Source of the DNA: Cyprinodon diabolis
Lineage: Eukaryota; Chordata; Actinopteri; Cyprinodontiformes; Cyprinodontidae
Assembly (NCBI GenBank): GCA_030533445.1
Contig: CM060081.1
Location: forward strand, 39,955,611-40,019,610
Direction: 5' to 3'
Length of the DNA: 64,000 nt
The number at the start of each line of letters is the position of its first letter. Positions within the stretch are counted from its first letter, which is position 1. Of this stretch, positions 9,372 to 20,509 are shown in pieces. Below the pieces are notes generated by a model. That model was not told where the DNA came from. It did not search any database and was given only the letters and a program-made list of their open reading frames with translations. The translations under genes and the position numbers were made by a program.

Positions 9372-11970
9372 GGAAATAATTCTCTCTCTCCAATAAACCT
9401 TATTTTAACACATCCAAAGCTCTCTGTGAATATCCAACTTCTTTACCAAAGATCTTTGGTGCCTTTTCCTTATTATTGAGGATGACAAGTAATGAACTCA
9501 TTATTCCTAGTTTTGATAAAACCAAACTGTAGAAAGAAAAAGAAAATATATTGATCTTATGCAATATGGGGTATTCATTAGCTTTGAGCCATAATCATCA
9601 AAATGAATAAATAGCCGCTTTTATCACCCAAGTTAAATATGAGTTTTAAGTTTAAAACTCATTTAAAGGAATTTAATTTTTCAATTATATTATTTTTTGT
9701 TAAAATAAGTCAAGATAAAAGCCAGATTTTATTTTTTTTTTTTACTTTTTATTTATTTACAAACTTCCACTTAAATTTGTTCTGGGACACTGTCCTAATG
9801 CACACACATATATTCTGAAATATTTCCTCTTTGAGGGACTTAACTCTTTGCAGATCAGCCAATCATCTTAGATGCTGTCAAACTTTAAAGCTGTCCGCTG
9901 CTGTCAACTGTCACTGCCATGTCAGAATGATCCAGGCGGCTCCACCCTGTCCATCTCGGTATTCATCAGAGCCAGCTGTCCTTTCACAAGGCAATAAGGT
10001 TCATGCACCCTGCTCTATATTATAACCATCTTCCTTCAACCTGATGCATATCTGACTCACTCTGCAAAATTATAAATTAATTCCTTTTAAATGTCACTGA
10101 ACTAATCCTGTATCCATGTAAAAAAATGAAGGCAGTGGCAGCAGTGAGTTAGTCGTTTTTAGTGCCTTTATATGACAGAGCAAGATGCTAAAAGGGTGAG
10201 GAATGTAAACCTTAATAAAAAAGATAACACCAGGTTAAAGAAGGGAGTTACCTTTACAAATGAGAAACGAGGAAACGGAAGGTGAGACTGTAGCTGTAAG
10301 GGATTTATTTCATCAGATGTTCGGGGAATCCGTCCATCTTGTTTCCTGTGAGTCAGAGAAAAATTGTGGGGTGGGATGAGAAAAAGGAAAGAGACATTGC
10401 TTAAAAGCTAAAGATGAAAGTTTTACTTATGCAATAAGAGTGTGGGACAAAAAGAACAGAATAACCTGAATGAGTCATTTAAATCAGACCTTCCCAAGTC
10501 TCTAAATAGTGTTGGTGTTGTGCCACAATGTCTCTTTACCCAAGACTGTACAAAAACATAATTTCTGCTGTACATAGCTTTTGCCTTCACTCTATCTTGT
10601 ATTAAGAGGATGTGCAATAAAAAGTCAAAGCTGTGAAAACCCTACGATTGACAGAATTACAATAAAGTCCATGAAAAGGGAAGAACAAACAAGAAAAAAA
10701 AGAAAGACAGAAAACAGAAAAGCTCAGCTACCTGCTCCCCTCCCCACTCTGCTCTGTTTGATTGGACTGAATTACCAGTCTGACTAGGATTCTGGTCACA
10801 TTATATGACTTCACACTTCGTCTCACACCACAGTCAGTCGCTGGAGATGGCACCCCTTCTGTGCGTACATCCTGTTCATAAACCTGTAGCAGTGGGCATT
10901 TCTAAACACCGCCCAAGAACAAAAGAAACTGCGAATGATTGAACAATAGGATTTCTTGGTGGGAATAGAGTGAGAATTGAGGGGGGAGAAGTGTGCTCTC
11001 ACCATCACATATTTCCCTCATTCTGCCATTTTGGCTGAAGTCTTTGTGCTTTAAAGGCAGCAAAGCTGAAATAAGATACACGTCTTTCGTCTGCAACATA
11101 GTCCATTAATAGATAATGGAGCTCTCCCTATTTCACTTGAGGAGAATCTATAAGTCTTTGTAAACAGAGTTTCACTCCCCTGACATCAGACCACTGACCT
11201 GGACTGAGGTTAGAAAATCTATTACAAATGCAGCACTTTTTGCCCTTGATCTTTGCTGAATTCAGAGATATTACAAAAAAAAAATAGTTAACAGCCTTGC
11301 TCTTTGAGCAGCAGCAGGTTCTAAAAACACACATATAAAGGGTGTCCTTTGGTGTCCATACATGTTAATATAAAACAGCAAATACAAGATGTCAAATACT
11401 GCATGCCGACACTATCTGACTGAATTATTTGCAACCTCTGAATGGGGAAACCCCATTTTATGGATTACTCACCTGCATTGTCTATCAGGCATGACTTGCT
11501 TGCCTTAAGTTTGCTTAAATTAAGATTGATTTATAAATTCTGGATTCCATCACTAGTTAAAATGTATTTAGTGAATCAGATCTCCTAGTCCGGCTTTAAC
11601 ATAATGACATTTTCTGTGATTCAGTATCTGATCCTTTTGGAAATTGTGTGACATTATATGAGCGTAATATCAGGCCTTTGTCTGATTCTTGCCTTTCCTC
11701 AGTCCTGTGACCTTCAGGTTGCATCTTTATTTAACGTCTGTGCACAGATTAGAAATGCGAGTGCCGTGATTAATCAAATTAGAACTGCTTGTGTTTCTAT
11801 AAATATTTAAGGTTTGCTGATCTAACTCCTTCAGACAACTCTGATCCTGCTATAGCATGGTTAGAGATATAGCATAGATACAGAAGGGAAAGGGTGCATA
11901 AATAGAAAGAAAATAAAACTGCAAAAACACAAATCTGAGATGAGAGGAGAGGAGCAGAAAACAGAGGATA
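9372..11970. other. No gene or defined repeat seen
   Basis: Mostly AT-rich unique-looking sequence. A small perfect hairpin (ATGAGTTTTA / TAAAACTCAT, loop AGTT) sits at 9639-9662. Open frames near 10423-10787 and 10823-11334 show no family features. Confidence 0.45.
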
Positions 11971-11974
11971 TAAC

Positions 11975-12476
11975 TGTAACGATCTTGGTTCTGTTGTTTT
12001 TCTTTAAGTTTTCTGTTTCAAGTTTAGCCAGGTTTTTCATTGTTTTCTAGCCTTTTTGGTGTGTCTGGATTCATTTAAGTTGCTTAGGTTTTTCTGTCTG
12101 TTCTCTGCTGCCTCCTTGTGTTCTTTTCCCTTGGCTTCCTCGTCAGCTCTAATCACACCTGTTCCCTATCAGCTCATTAGCTCTACCTTTGTTCAGTCAG
12201 CCATAAATACACTCCCTCTGCAGTCCCTTTTTGCTGGTTCCTGGTCTTACCTTTCCTCACCCTGGCTCCTTGATGGTTTCCCCTGATGTCTCTATGGTTC
12301 TGGTTAGTGTTTGATTTTTACGTTGGATTTTTGGATTCCTGTTTTTGTTTTAAATTTTTAAGTTGGATTTTTGGATACCTTTTTGTTTGCCTGAACTCTC
12401 ATTAAACCCTCCAACAACTCACCTCTGCCTCTCAGCTTCTGGGTCCAATCAAAAACCTTTAAACCAAATCGTGACA
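11975..12476 (+). mobile_element. Solo LTR, family 1, with 5-bp target duplication
   Basis: Begins TGTAACGATC and ends AATCGTGACA, so the ends are TG...CA with a short inverted repeat (TGTAACGAT / ATCGTGACA, 8 of 9). The 5 bp on each side are identical: ATAAC at 11970-11974 and 12477-12481. Interior features fit an LTR: a TATA-like 'CCATAAATAC' near 12205 and an ATTAAA polyadenylation-type signal at 12401-12406. No internal region and no partner LTR adjoin, so this is a solo LTR left by recombination. Relatives: 12992-13413 and, on the minus strand, 56540-56992. A 5-bp duplication fits Ty3/Gypsy or ERV-type integrases; the family is not proven. Confidence 0.75.
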
Positions 12477-12719
12477 ATAACAACAAAAAGAAGACAACAG
12501 GCTTCCAAAGGAAACATCAAAAAAGCTCCAATAGCAGTGGGTATTCCCTTAGATATTTATGTGTGTGGAAAGAAAAATCTATGGCGATTACACAATATCA
12601 TTCAGGGTGGTAAATCTATCTGTAGCTGCAGCTTAGTATTTAGCATTAGGGTATATCCGTGAACACCTGGAACCAAAGGATTTTACAAAGCTTCTTTGGA
12701 AGGAAAATATGCTTAATAG

Positions 12720-12991
12720 CAGGTCCAGACTCGTCCTGCACCTCCCCAACCCCTGAGGGACCAAACCCCAAAGGAGCCCATTCACTGAGGGGCCCTTACC
12801 CCGGATTCCATAGTCTCCTCTGGTGGCCGGTCAGAACCAAGGATGAGAGTCCAGGGGTCTGAGGCCCTGGGGCGCACCATCTCCTTGTGGGGACCCCACG
12901 GAGCCAGGAGTTCCGGGCCTGGCTTGGCAGACTCCAGGAATGACAGTGCCCACTGAAGCACCCAAACTCGCCTCCAGAGAACCATCAGTGC
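12720..12991. repeat. GC-rich repeat, left part
   Basis: Markedly more GC-rich than its surroundings (CCCCAACCCCTGAGGGACC, GGGGCCCTTACCCCGG, CTTGTGGGGACCCCACGG). It stops abruptly where the solo LTR at 12992 begins, and similar composition and phrasing resume after it at 13414. Family not recognised. No reliable coding. Confidence 0.5.
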
Positions 12992-13413
12992 TGTCAGGGT
13001 TCTGCCCTGTGTTTAAGTTTTTTTTTAGTTTCTTTGTATTTGTAGTTGTTTTCTAGCAGTGTTTTGTTCTTGAGTTACTCTCTGTTGCCCCCTTGTGTTT
13101 GTTTCCTTTCCCCTTGGCTTCCTTCTAGTTGCTTCCATCCACACCGGTTCGTTGTCAGCTCATTAGTCCAGTCTTTGTCCTGGCTCCTATATATATACTC
13201 TCCCTGTGCAGTTCCTCAGTGCTGGTTCCTCATTTTTTCCTGTCTCCTCATGTATGTTTTTCCTGATGTCTCCTAGATTCTGTCTTTTTCTGTATTCGTT
13301 ATTTTGGACTTTTGGCCTCAGTTGCCTGTGATTACTTCATTAAATCAGAAAAACTCATCCCTGCCTACAAATCTCTGTATTTGGCTCCTCAAAACCTCAA
13401 CCCAACCGTGACA
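12992..13413 (+). mobile_element. Solo LTR, family 1, second copy, nested
   Basis: Starts TGTCAGGGTT and ends AACCGTGACA (terminal inverted repeat 9 of 10). It shares with 11975-12476 the CTTGTGTT-TTTCC-TTGGCTTCC block, the CAGCTCATTAG block and the CCTGATGTCTC block. It has a TATATATAC motif near 13190 and ATTAAA at 13339-13344. The flanks AGTGC (12987-12991) and AGCGT (13414-13418) match only 3 of 5, so the target duplication is decayed or the right border is a few bases off. It interrupts a GC-rich repeat. Confidence 0.65.
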
Positions 13414-13740
13414 AGCGTGCCACCAGACTAAGGCACCTAACCCATGCTTGGGACCAAGGATGTTGCAGCAACCTGACAAGTAGACAAACACTGATTCACA
13501 TTCATCCAGTCAAATTCCCACAGTCTCACCCTTTCAGCCATACAGACCTACAAGCACTCAACAGAGACGCACAGAGGGGCAGACACCAGAATCCTGTGCG
13601 GTGTGTGACAGAACCGAGACCCGAACACAATTATCCCCAATTAAACCCAGCTTGGACCACATAGACTCGTATATAATAAAGACCAAAGACCCAGGGGGAG
13701 ATTCCCCACACCCAGTATGGGAAGGGGACAGGTAGCTAGA
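13414..13740. repeat. GC-rich repeat, right part
   Basis: ACCCATGCTTGGGACCAAGG, ACAGAGACGCACAGAGGGGC, GTGTGACAGAACCGAGACCC and AAAGACCCAGGGGGAGATTC. Composition and style match 12720-12991 on the other side of the solo LTR, so both are probably halves of one element. Ends in an A-rich stretch after 13745. Confidence 0.45.
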
Positions 13741-13744
13741 GCTC

Positions 13745-15495
13745 TAAATAAAAAAAAATTAAAAAGAAAGAAAAATGTTAGAGATTGAGTGCCACCAAAG
13801 GAAGGAGAGCGGCAGTGTAACGCAGACCCACCCTGATTTTATGTCTTCTAAAGGTAATTTCTTTTCATTTAAAAAGTATCGGAATAAAAAGACTGAATAC
13901 ATTGTTTGTCACGAAGGCATTGACAAAAAACTGAACAGGGGAAAAGCCGTGAAGCGAGGACTATGAGGATTGAAAAATAATCACCTGGTTAAATTAGCAG
14001 TTCATCATTTCATCTGTTGACCTTGTAGCTTAGAAAATGTTGTCGATGTAGATTTCTTTTTTCTGTGGTGATTACCACCTTGCTTTTAGGAAAATCACAA
14101 CAGAAATCCCCACAGTTACTCCCTGCTTACCCATTTTCATTCAGCGTGTAGTATTCTAAGAAAAGCATGTTGATAAGATACATATCAAATCTTGAAAAGT
14201 AGCCCAAATGAAACTCCTTTTCTTTAAAAATTTAAGTTTAACTTTTGTCTGTTTATCATTCCACATCTAAACTTTACATATTGAAGTAGAAACCAATATA
14301 TAGAAATAAAACAAGTAGATTAATCTGTTTAAGTTAATCAAAAAAAAGTTTTACTTAATTTTAAAGGGAAGTTTTAACTGATTTAAAACTTAAACTTACA
14401 GATCTGTAAACATTGTATTTAGGAGGATCTATGGAACTACATTTGAACCATAATAGATTCTAGATTAAAAAAGTAGACACAACAATGTCCTCTGAACAGT
14501 GCTTCGGGAAGTAGGGTAAAAACCCATTTAACCTGGAGCAGACGGCTCAATTCTGTGAATGAGACTGAAAAAGACATTTTATCAGTTACCATCATCCTTA
14601 CAAGTCCTGCAGTGATGGTGTTATGTTGAAAAAAGGAAGTAATCTGCCTCCCTGAAGGCAATAACCTTTATTTGTGGAGGAGATTAACTTTTAGCATAAG
14701 GATAGTATTGAGAAATGTGAATAAGAGAATAAAAAAACAAAGAGGTAGTTAATAGAGGGTGTAGATTTCATTAACACTTATCAAGCTGAGCAAAAAACAT
14801 AAAGAGCCGCCTTGTCCATTAACAAGCTACATGCTGATTAAGGTTTCTTTTAAAATGAACACTTTGCAGACTTCATCGGTAAGAGTGAACTTAGTCTTAC
14901 AAGATTTGAGACTTGGGACATTCCTTTAAAAATGACAACAAAATGCTCTTTGTATCCTTAAGACTAAAAGAGAGATCTGAATGTTGTTGGTCTGAGTGCA
15001 TCATTCGTATAATGAGTTGCTTGAATATTGCTTTTACATTAATCTTCATATCAAATAATCCCACTTGTATTTTACTCTCTGCTACACACAGTATTAACAG
15101 CTTATTCTCAACAACACTAACAGGCAAAGTTTGTTCATGTGTTTGTCTCCTAGCAACACCATGGAGCCCCTAAACCACTTAGAAATAATCCTGAAATCAC
15201 AAATTGTGGAATGATTGCTTGCATGAAATTACACAAAATACTGCAGCTATTATACAACTCATGAGTCAAATCAAAGGAAAATTGGATTGCTTGGACACTG
15301 ATCTTCTCTTTGTTATACTGAGGGTGAAAATTACAAGATTTTAGATGTACAGTAAAGTGCAAAGGTGGGTTTAGAAAAAGTAGCAAAGGTTTATACAGAG
15401 ACACTTTATGTACATATTTGGGATCTGACCAAAAATGGAGCTGCATGCTAAATGGACCAAGAGTGTTAGGAAACCTTTGACCTAATTATTACATT
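13745..15495. other. No gene or defined repeat seen
   Basis: AT-rich, no coding trace. Confidence 0.45.
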
Positions 15496-15497
15496 TT

Positions 15498-15605
15498 AAA
15501 AGTATTCACACATTTTTCACCTTTTGTCAAGTTACAAATCCGAACCCCAATATTTCATAAAGATTTTAGATGACAGGCTACCAACATAGCTTTAGGCTGC
15601 ACCTC
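15498..15605 (+). mobile_element. Tc1-like terminal fragment
   Basis: AAGTATTCACACATTTTTCACCTTTTGTCAAGTTACAAATCC ... ATTTCATAAAGATTTTAGATGACAGGC. This follows the subterminal layout of a common fish Tc1-like transposon ('GTATTCA ... CACATTTTGTCA-GTTACAA ... GATTTTATGTGATAG'). The outer terminal repeat and transposase are not visible. Confidence 0.5.
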
Positions 15606-15609
15606 TCTC

Positions 15610-17190
15610 ATTGTTGGATATCAACAGACTAGGTCCCTGGACTTCAAAAGGTTTATCAAACTGTTGTAAAATGAAGAATGTGCACAAAGCTCATCTACTA
15701 ATCACTTGCAAATCCAATTGTGTATCTAAAATGAGCAGAACAACAGGCCCAAGATCAGGTCTTAGGTGCCTAAAGATGTTCCCCCTGCATGACTTTTAGC
15801 ACATCGGAGCATCATTTTTTCTCATAGTTTTTAAAAATCTCCTTTTTTCCTCCTATTTTCCATAAAAGGCAGATTTCCAAAATGCTTGCAATGAGAGCTA
15901 CGCATCTCTGCATTTTATGCTTTGTTTTCTATAAAGGAGTTTCAGTACAGGGTGTGAATATAATGGTAAGGCAATGTTTTCCAATTTGATTTCTAGATCT
16001 GAAAACCATATCTGATTTTTCGTTAGCTTCAAAAATATAAGTTAATTCAGTATTGTGTCATATACTTTAGAAACTTGCCAAAATCTCTTTAAAACTCTAG
16101 ACAAGAACAGACTGATGTATCTTTTGTAAGTAATGTTAAATGCCTTGCACCTATACCAAATCGTCATAAAATGCCTTTCAGAAAACCATTAAAATAATTA
16201 TTAAAAGTGGTGATTATAAAAAATTTAAAATAACACAATAAAAAAAAACCATGAAAATAAGAATTAAAGAAAAGTTTTGCGAAACAACAAGAGAGTTGAA
16301 ATCAGCTTTGACTTGTACTATGGTAATAAGAACCAGTGGTGTATAACAGTTTAAGTTCTGCAGAAAAAATCCAGGTAAAATCCACAGTGATAAAAACTTT
16401 CATTTTTTTATACTGATGGATTATTATATTATTATAGTAGTTGTTTTTTTTTATAAGGAAAATCTGATTTTCTAGAATGTTTCTAATATCGACAACAGAC
16501 AGTCTAATATCTAAATCCAATAATTAATCCTGTGTTTACCAGCTGCAATCTCCACTGACTGTGTGGGTCATCAGCTCTGCAGTTCAATCATGTTTAAGTC
16601 CAGGTTGTACCTCTTAATATAAAAAGTGCATCAACAAACTGGGTTAAAAACTGTATTTCAGAAGGAGAAGATTTGGCAGCAGAGTGGCAGAAGAGCAGGG
16701 TCAATATGGACAGATAAATCCACACAGGTCAACAGCTTAATCTTCCTAGTAATAAAATCAAATTTTTTCTCTGAGGGCATGCTTAACATATAACCTTTTC
16801 GACGAAGATTGTAACCGTTAATATCCATAGATTGAATGTCATGTTCAGATCAAGGCTGATGTTGAATGAACCAAACTAGCTTTAATCTGCCATGTTTATC
16901 TCTGTGTTGTAACTTATTCAATTAATTGAACCTTGGGACTAACCAATCACATGCATATTTAGAAAAACTATTTGATAGTCATTCAAAATTTGATGTAGTT
17001 TAATCCTGGGGTCTTTTTAGCATTTACACATTGGCTATTAAAGTAAATTCTTACTCTTGGCTGTATGTGCTGATTAACAATGCTTTGGTTACTTTGACAA
17101 ACAAAGGTTACCCTGAACTGCTGTTAGCAGGTTCTGACTTCAGCTTGTCCGCACTACTATTGTGGGGTTGCCCGATTCCAAAGTGAACTG
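15610..17190. other. No gene or defined repeat seen
   Basis: AT-rich sequence; nothing I can assign. Confidence 0.45.
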
Positions 17191-17195
17191 GGCTA

Positions 17196-17577
17196 TTAAA
17201 GGTATAGTGGAGGATTTCACAAATTTTTGAAAAGTCGTGCCCTGTACACTTAAAAAAAAAAAGTGCACATGCACAACCTTATACCAGCCCGTGACAGGGA
17301 ATGCCTATTAAATGCGTGCAAGAGCGTGCCCAAGCCCATTTCTCCTTGTGCACACTCTGTTTACTTGAAAATGTTTGCATCGCTCATACAAGCTTTTTTT
17401 TTTAAAGAAGAATTTAAATGTTTCCGCTATGTCAGCCTCACCACCATCAAGTCAAAATCGGGAAGAACAAGTAGGACAACCTTATGTAAACATATTACCA
17501 GAATGATTGACAGTTAGGAGGACCAATTTTTTTGATGATCCACCCGGTTAAAGAACATCCTCCACTATACCTTTTAA
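17196..17577. mobile_element. TTAA-flanked MITE (piggyBac-type)
   Basis: The element is bounded by TTAA on both sides (17196-17199 and 17574-17577). The left end reads TTAAAGGTATAGTGGAGGAT and the right end, on the minus strand, TTAAAAGGTATAGTGGAGGAT. The terminal inverted repeats are therefore identical over about 16 bp apart from one extra A. Total length is about 382 bp with no transposase coding. TTAA duplication plus short perfect inverted repeats is the signature of a piggyBac-mobilised miniature element. Well-preserved ends suggest it is younger than most of its neighbours. Confidence 0.8.
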
Positions 17578-17682
17578 TCCACTATCAAAGCTCTATTAGG
17601 TGTATATGATTTTTCTCGTTAGCAGAAAATATCTTGGATAATCTGGTGTCATTATTAGCAAAGAAAAGCAATCCTTTATTCT

Positions 17683-18165
17683 GCAGCTATCTGTGCCTTA
17701 CAAAAATATTCATACTTTTTAAGGCTTCCCACATTTTGTTACAAATCCTTCACAAAGTTCAGTGTGTTTTAATTAGGTTTGTGGAGATGGTGAAACAGGC
17801 TTTTGAAAACCTACTACTAAATGCATGGTATGGATTTTTACTTTGTACTCTTTTATTCCAAAAATGATTCTACCTTAAGAATACATCTGACCAGTAAATA
17901 TTGTTCAACTCTGTGCAATGTCATCTAGGTAAATAATACATTTGTTTTGTGAAAGCCTCAGGTATTATATGAAAGAAAATTTGTGAACAAATAGTTTCAC
18001 TGAGACCCAAAATAAGTCAAGAAACAGATAAGTTAGAAAAAAATGCTGTGGAGAAGTTTATGCCTGCCTTTCATCATAAAACAATATTTTACCCTTTGAA
18101 CACAATATGAAACCTACCAAACACCAGAAACTGACAAAGCAGTTAAGATTAAAACACTATTAAAA
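17683..18165 (+). mobile_element. Decayed Tc1-like transposon, 5' part
   Basis: Starts CTGTGCCTTACAAAAATATTCATAC followed by CCCACATTTTGTTACAAATC, the familiar 5' end of a fish Tc1-like element. Further on, 18040-18165 (AATGCTGTGGAGAAGTTTA ... CTTTGAACACAATATG ... AACCTACCAAACACCAGAAACTGACAAAG) resembles the helix-turn-helix coding part of such transposases. Heavily mutated with several stops; no DDE region follows. Confidence 0.55.
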
Positions 18166-18169
18166 CGGC

Positions 18170-18695
18170 TAACGGCAATGCTAGGGGGCTACAGAGCTCC
18201 GTTTCAAGAACAACTAGACACAACAAGTAAGTCATAAGTTCCTTGTGGCTTGGCTTTGTGGAGGAGATACAATAAGAAAGATAATAGAATCCCAGGAAGT
18301 AGCAGCTCTGGTCAGATGTGACTTAAACTGAGCCTTCTGGCCGACATGAAAAAGTTGTGCAGAGGGGAAACCTCCTTCTTCACCACAGAGACAGAGAAGC
18401 TGGTGGGGATGGAAGATGAACAGACCCAAACACAGAGCCAAACACATAACAACCTGTTATGTCCCCCATTTGACATTTTCTGAAAAAAAAAATGCAATTA
18501 TTTTATTTAAAAGAAAGCAGAGTTGCAGGTGAGGCCAATGAAAAAGGATTCTCAGAGAGTTTTTTATAAAGCTTGCCAAAATTATTTCTTATCTAGGGCA
18601 GAGGGGAGAGGGATGAGCTGCAAGTCTCCTGTTCCTCATAAGAATCCTTGGTATTTAAGAGGATCGCTATTTCACAACAACCTGATCCTGAATGT
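18170..18695. other. No gene or defined repeat seen
   Basis: Contains a minus-strand open frame (18232-18447) without recognisable features. The L2 fragment begins at the right end. Confidence 0.4.
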
Positions 18696-18699
18696 CCTG

Positions 18700-19250
18700 A
18701 ATAATCGAAGGAGATCATCGTTTACTTCAGGAAAAATTGGCCTAACCACGCTCCACTGCTCTTCGCCAGCTCAGCTGTAGAGGTAGTCAGCATCACCAAA
18801 TTCCTGGGGGTGCACATCACAGACAACCTCACCTGGACTGTAAATAACACCTCCTGGTCAAAAGGGCAAAAAAGCGCTTGTACTTCCTATGGAGGATGAG
18901 CAGAGCCCACCTGCCCCCGACCCATCCTCACCACCTTCTACAGAAGCAGCACAGAACGTGTTCTGATCAGCTGTCTCACTGTGTGATGTGGAGGCTGCAG
19001 CGCCTCAGACTGGAAGGATGTGAGGAGAGTGGTGAGAACAGCAGTGAGGATCATTGGGGCTCCTCCACCCTCCATAAAAGACATTTTATCCCAGCGCTGG
19101 GTGTCCCAAACCTGTAACATTATCAATAACCGTCACACCCCCACCATGGACTGTTCTCTCTGCTGACCTCTGGGAAGAGTCTGCATCAAACTATTTTTTG
19201 CACATACATAATATACACTGTTTATTGATTTTTTTGCCTTAGTTTTCCCG
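18700..19250 (+). pseudogene. L2-type LINE, reverse transcriptase C-terminal fragment
   Basis: Coding trace in three frames: KEIIVYFRKNWP at 18708-18743; TKFLGVHITDNLTWTV from about 18795; KKRLYFLWRMSRAHLPPT from about 18869. Further pieces correspond to 'FYRSSTERVLISCLTVWCGG' and 'VVRTAVRIIGAPPPSI'. The pattern KEIIVDFRK, FLGVHI-D-LTW, KKAQ-RL-FLR, VL-SC-TVWxG and IIG-P-PSI is the segment after the YADD box in L2/Maui-type LINEs of fish. Frameshifts and the missing 5' two thirds make it dead. 5' truncation is normal for LINE copies. Confidence 0.7.
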
Positions 19251-19301
19251 GCCTATCAAATGAACATGGTCATTTTAAATACAGTTCTGGCAGACAGACT
19301 C

Positions 19302-19692
19302 TGTCTGAAAGCCCTTGGAGAGGAAAAGTCTAGTGTTCCTTCTGCCTGATCACAACTCAGTTTCTGCCTCCTGTATAAACCCTGCTCTGCCTTGCCCCTG
19401 ATGGATCTCTCATCGGCTTGTGGTTTCTGGTCACCAACTCTGTACTGGTGCCCTGGATTTTTTCTGCTGTTATTTCCTTGGATTGGACTGGTTACCTCTG
19501 CTCTGACTCTGGCTGGACCTCCTGGTTAGGGTTTGTGGATGTCCCTTCCGATTCTGCCTCTCTGGTTCTGGCCTTGTTCTATCTCTGGACACTGATCCCT
19601 GTCAAACCATTATTAACACATGCCAGGATTTCTCCCTCTGAAACTTCTGACTATTACGTGGAGCAGCTTTCATCTGCAAAGCTCCAGTGACA
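19302..19692 (+). mobile_element. Possible LTR fragment
   Basis: Pyrimidine-rich, CTG/TCTG-rich sequence in the style of the LTR R-U5 parts elsewhere in the window (CCTCTCTGGTTCTGGCC), ending CCAGTGACA. No convincing 5-bp duplication around TGTCTG...TGACA was found, so ends and nature are uncertain. Confidence 0.25.
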
Positions 19693-19699
19693 CCTCCAT

Positions 19700-20095
19700 C
19701 ATTGAGGAACCAAAGTTAATGATCCAAATAATTCCCTCAGAAGAAGTTAGCAGTGTTTAGTCTGAGTTATTGGCAATTAACCTTCCCTCGGTAGCTTATT
19801 AACTACTAACCCCATCCCCCTGCCCATACTGGTTCCTTTGCATGCTTCCGTAGTTTTCCTTCTGACCTGCTGCAGTTTGCATTTTACAGTAATAAACTGT
19901 TTAAATGCCTCTCTTTCTGTTGTACCTGGCTGAATTGTGGGTCTCCTGGACCTGTTAGTCACATAAAGAGACATCCTGAAATGTCTTGTATTTGTAACTG
20001 CAGCTAAAAGTGGTTGTATGACCCAAATGCTCAGATTTTTTTGAAGTTGTTTTCTATGAACTTGAAATTGTTATACTACTTGTGTTGACTATTGC
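19700..20095. other. No gene seen
   Basis: Nothing I can assign. Confidence 0.4.
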
Positions 20096-20099
20096 ATAA

Positions 20100-20345
20100 A
20101 GTACCCCCAACCCCTCCAATAAAACACTCACACACACCCACACACAATCACACACAGCTTCGTTCACATAATTTATGGGAATATTTAATTGACTTACATT
20201 CACTTTATACAGCCTAACCCAGACCCTAAACCTAACGATCACCAACATATTCCTAACCCTAATCTAAACTGAATTCACACCTTAGCCCTAAACCTAACCC
20301 ATACTCAAAAAGAGAAATGTTTCCTTATGTACCTGTAAGTCCCCA
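20100..20345 (+). repeat. Fish interspersed repeat, copy 2 (as 788-1066)
   Basis: CA-rich start, then TTGACTTACATTCACTTTATAC-AGCCTAACCC, degenerate CCTAACCCTAATC units and a final TGTAAGTCCCCACTGTGT. Same motif order and orientation as 788-1066, more diverged. Confidence 0.5.
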
Positions 20346-20454
20346 CTGTGTACGACATTTTACGATACACTACCCTCACATTGAAGGTAAAACAATCCAG
20401 AGACACAAAAGACAAACATTTATTTTTACGGTTCTATGATGAAAAAATTTAAGA

Positions 20455-20505
20455 CCGACCAAGGGAGGAGTGAGTACACTTTTGTGAGGGACTGCATATC
20501 TTAAA
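20455..20505. mobile_element. Possible Tc1-like terminus
   Basis: GGAGTGAGTACACTTTTGTGAGGGACTGCATAT resembles the 'GTACTCACTTTTGTGAGATACTGTAT' terminus of a fish Tc1-like element. Only about 40 bp are recognisable. Confidence 0.35.
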
Positions 20506-20509
20506 CATT

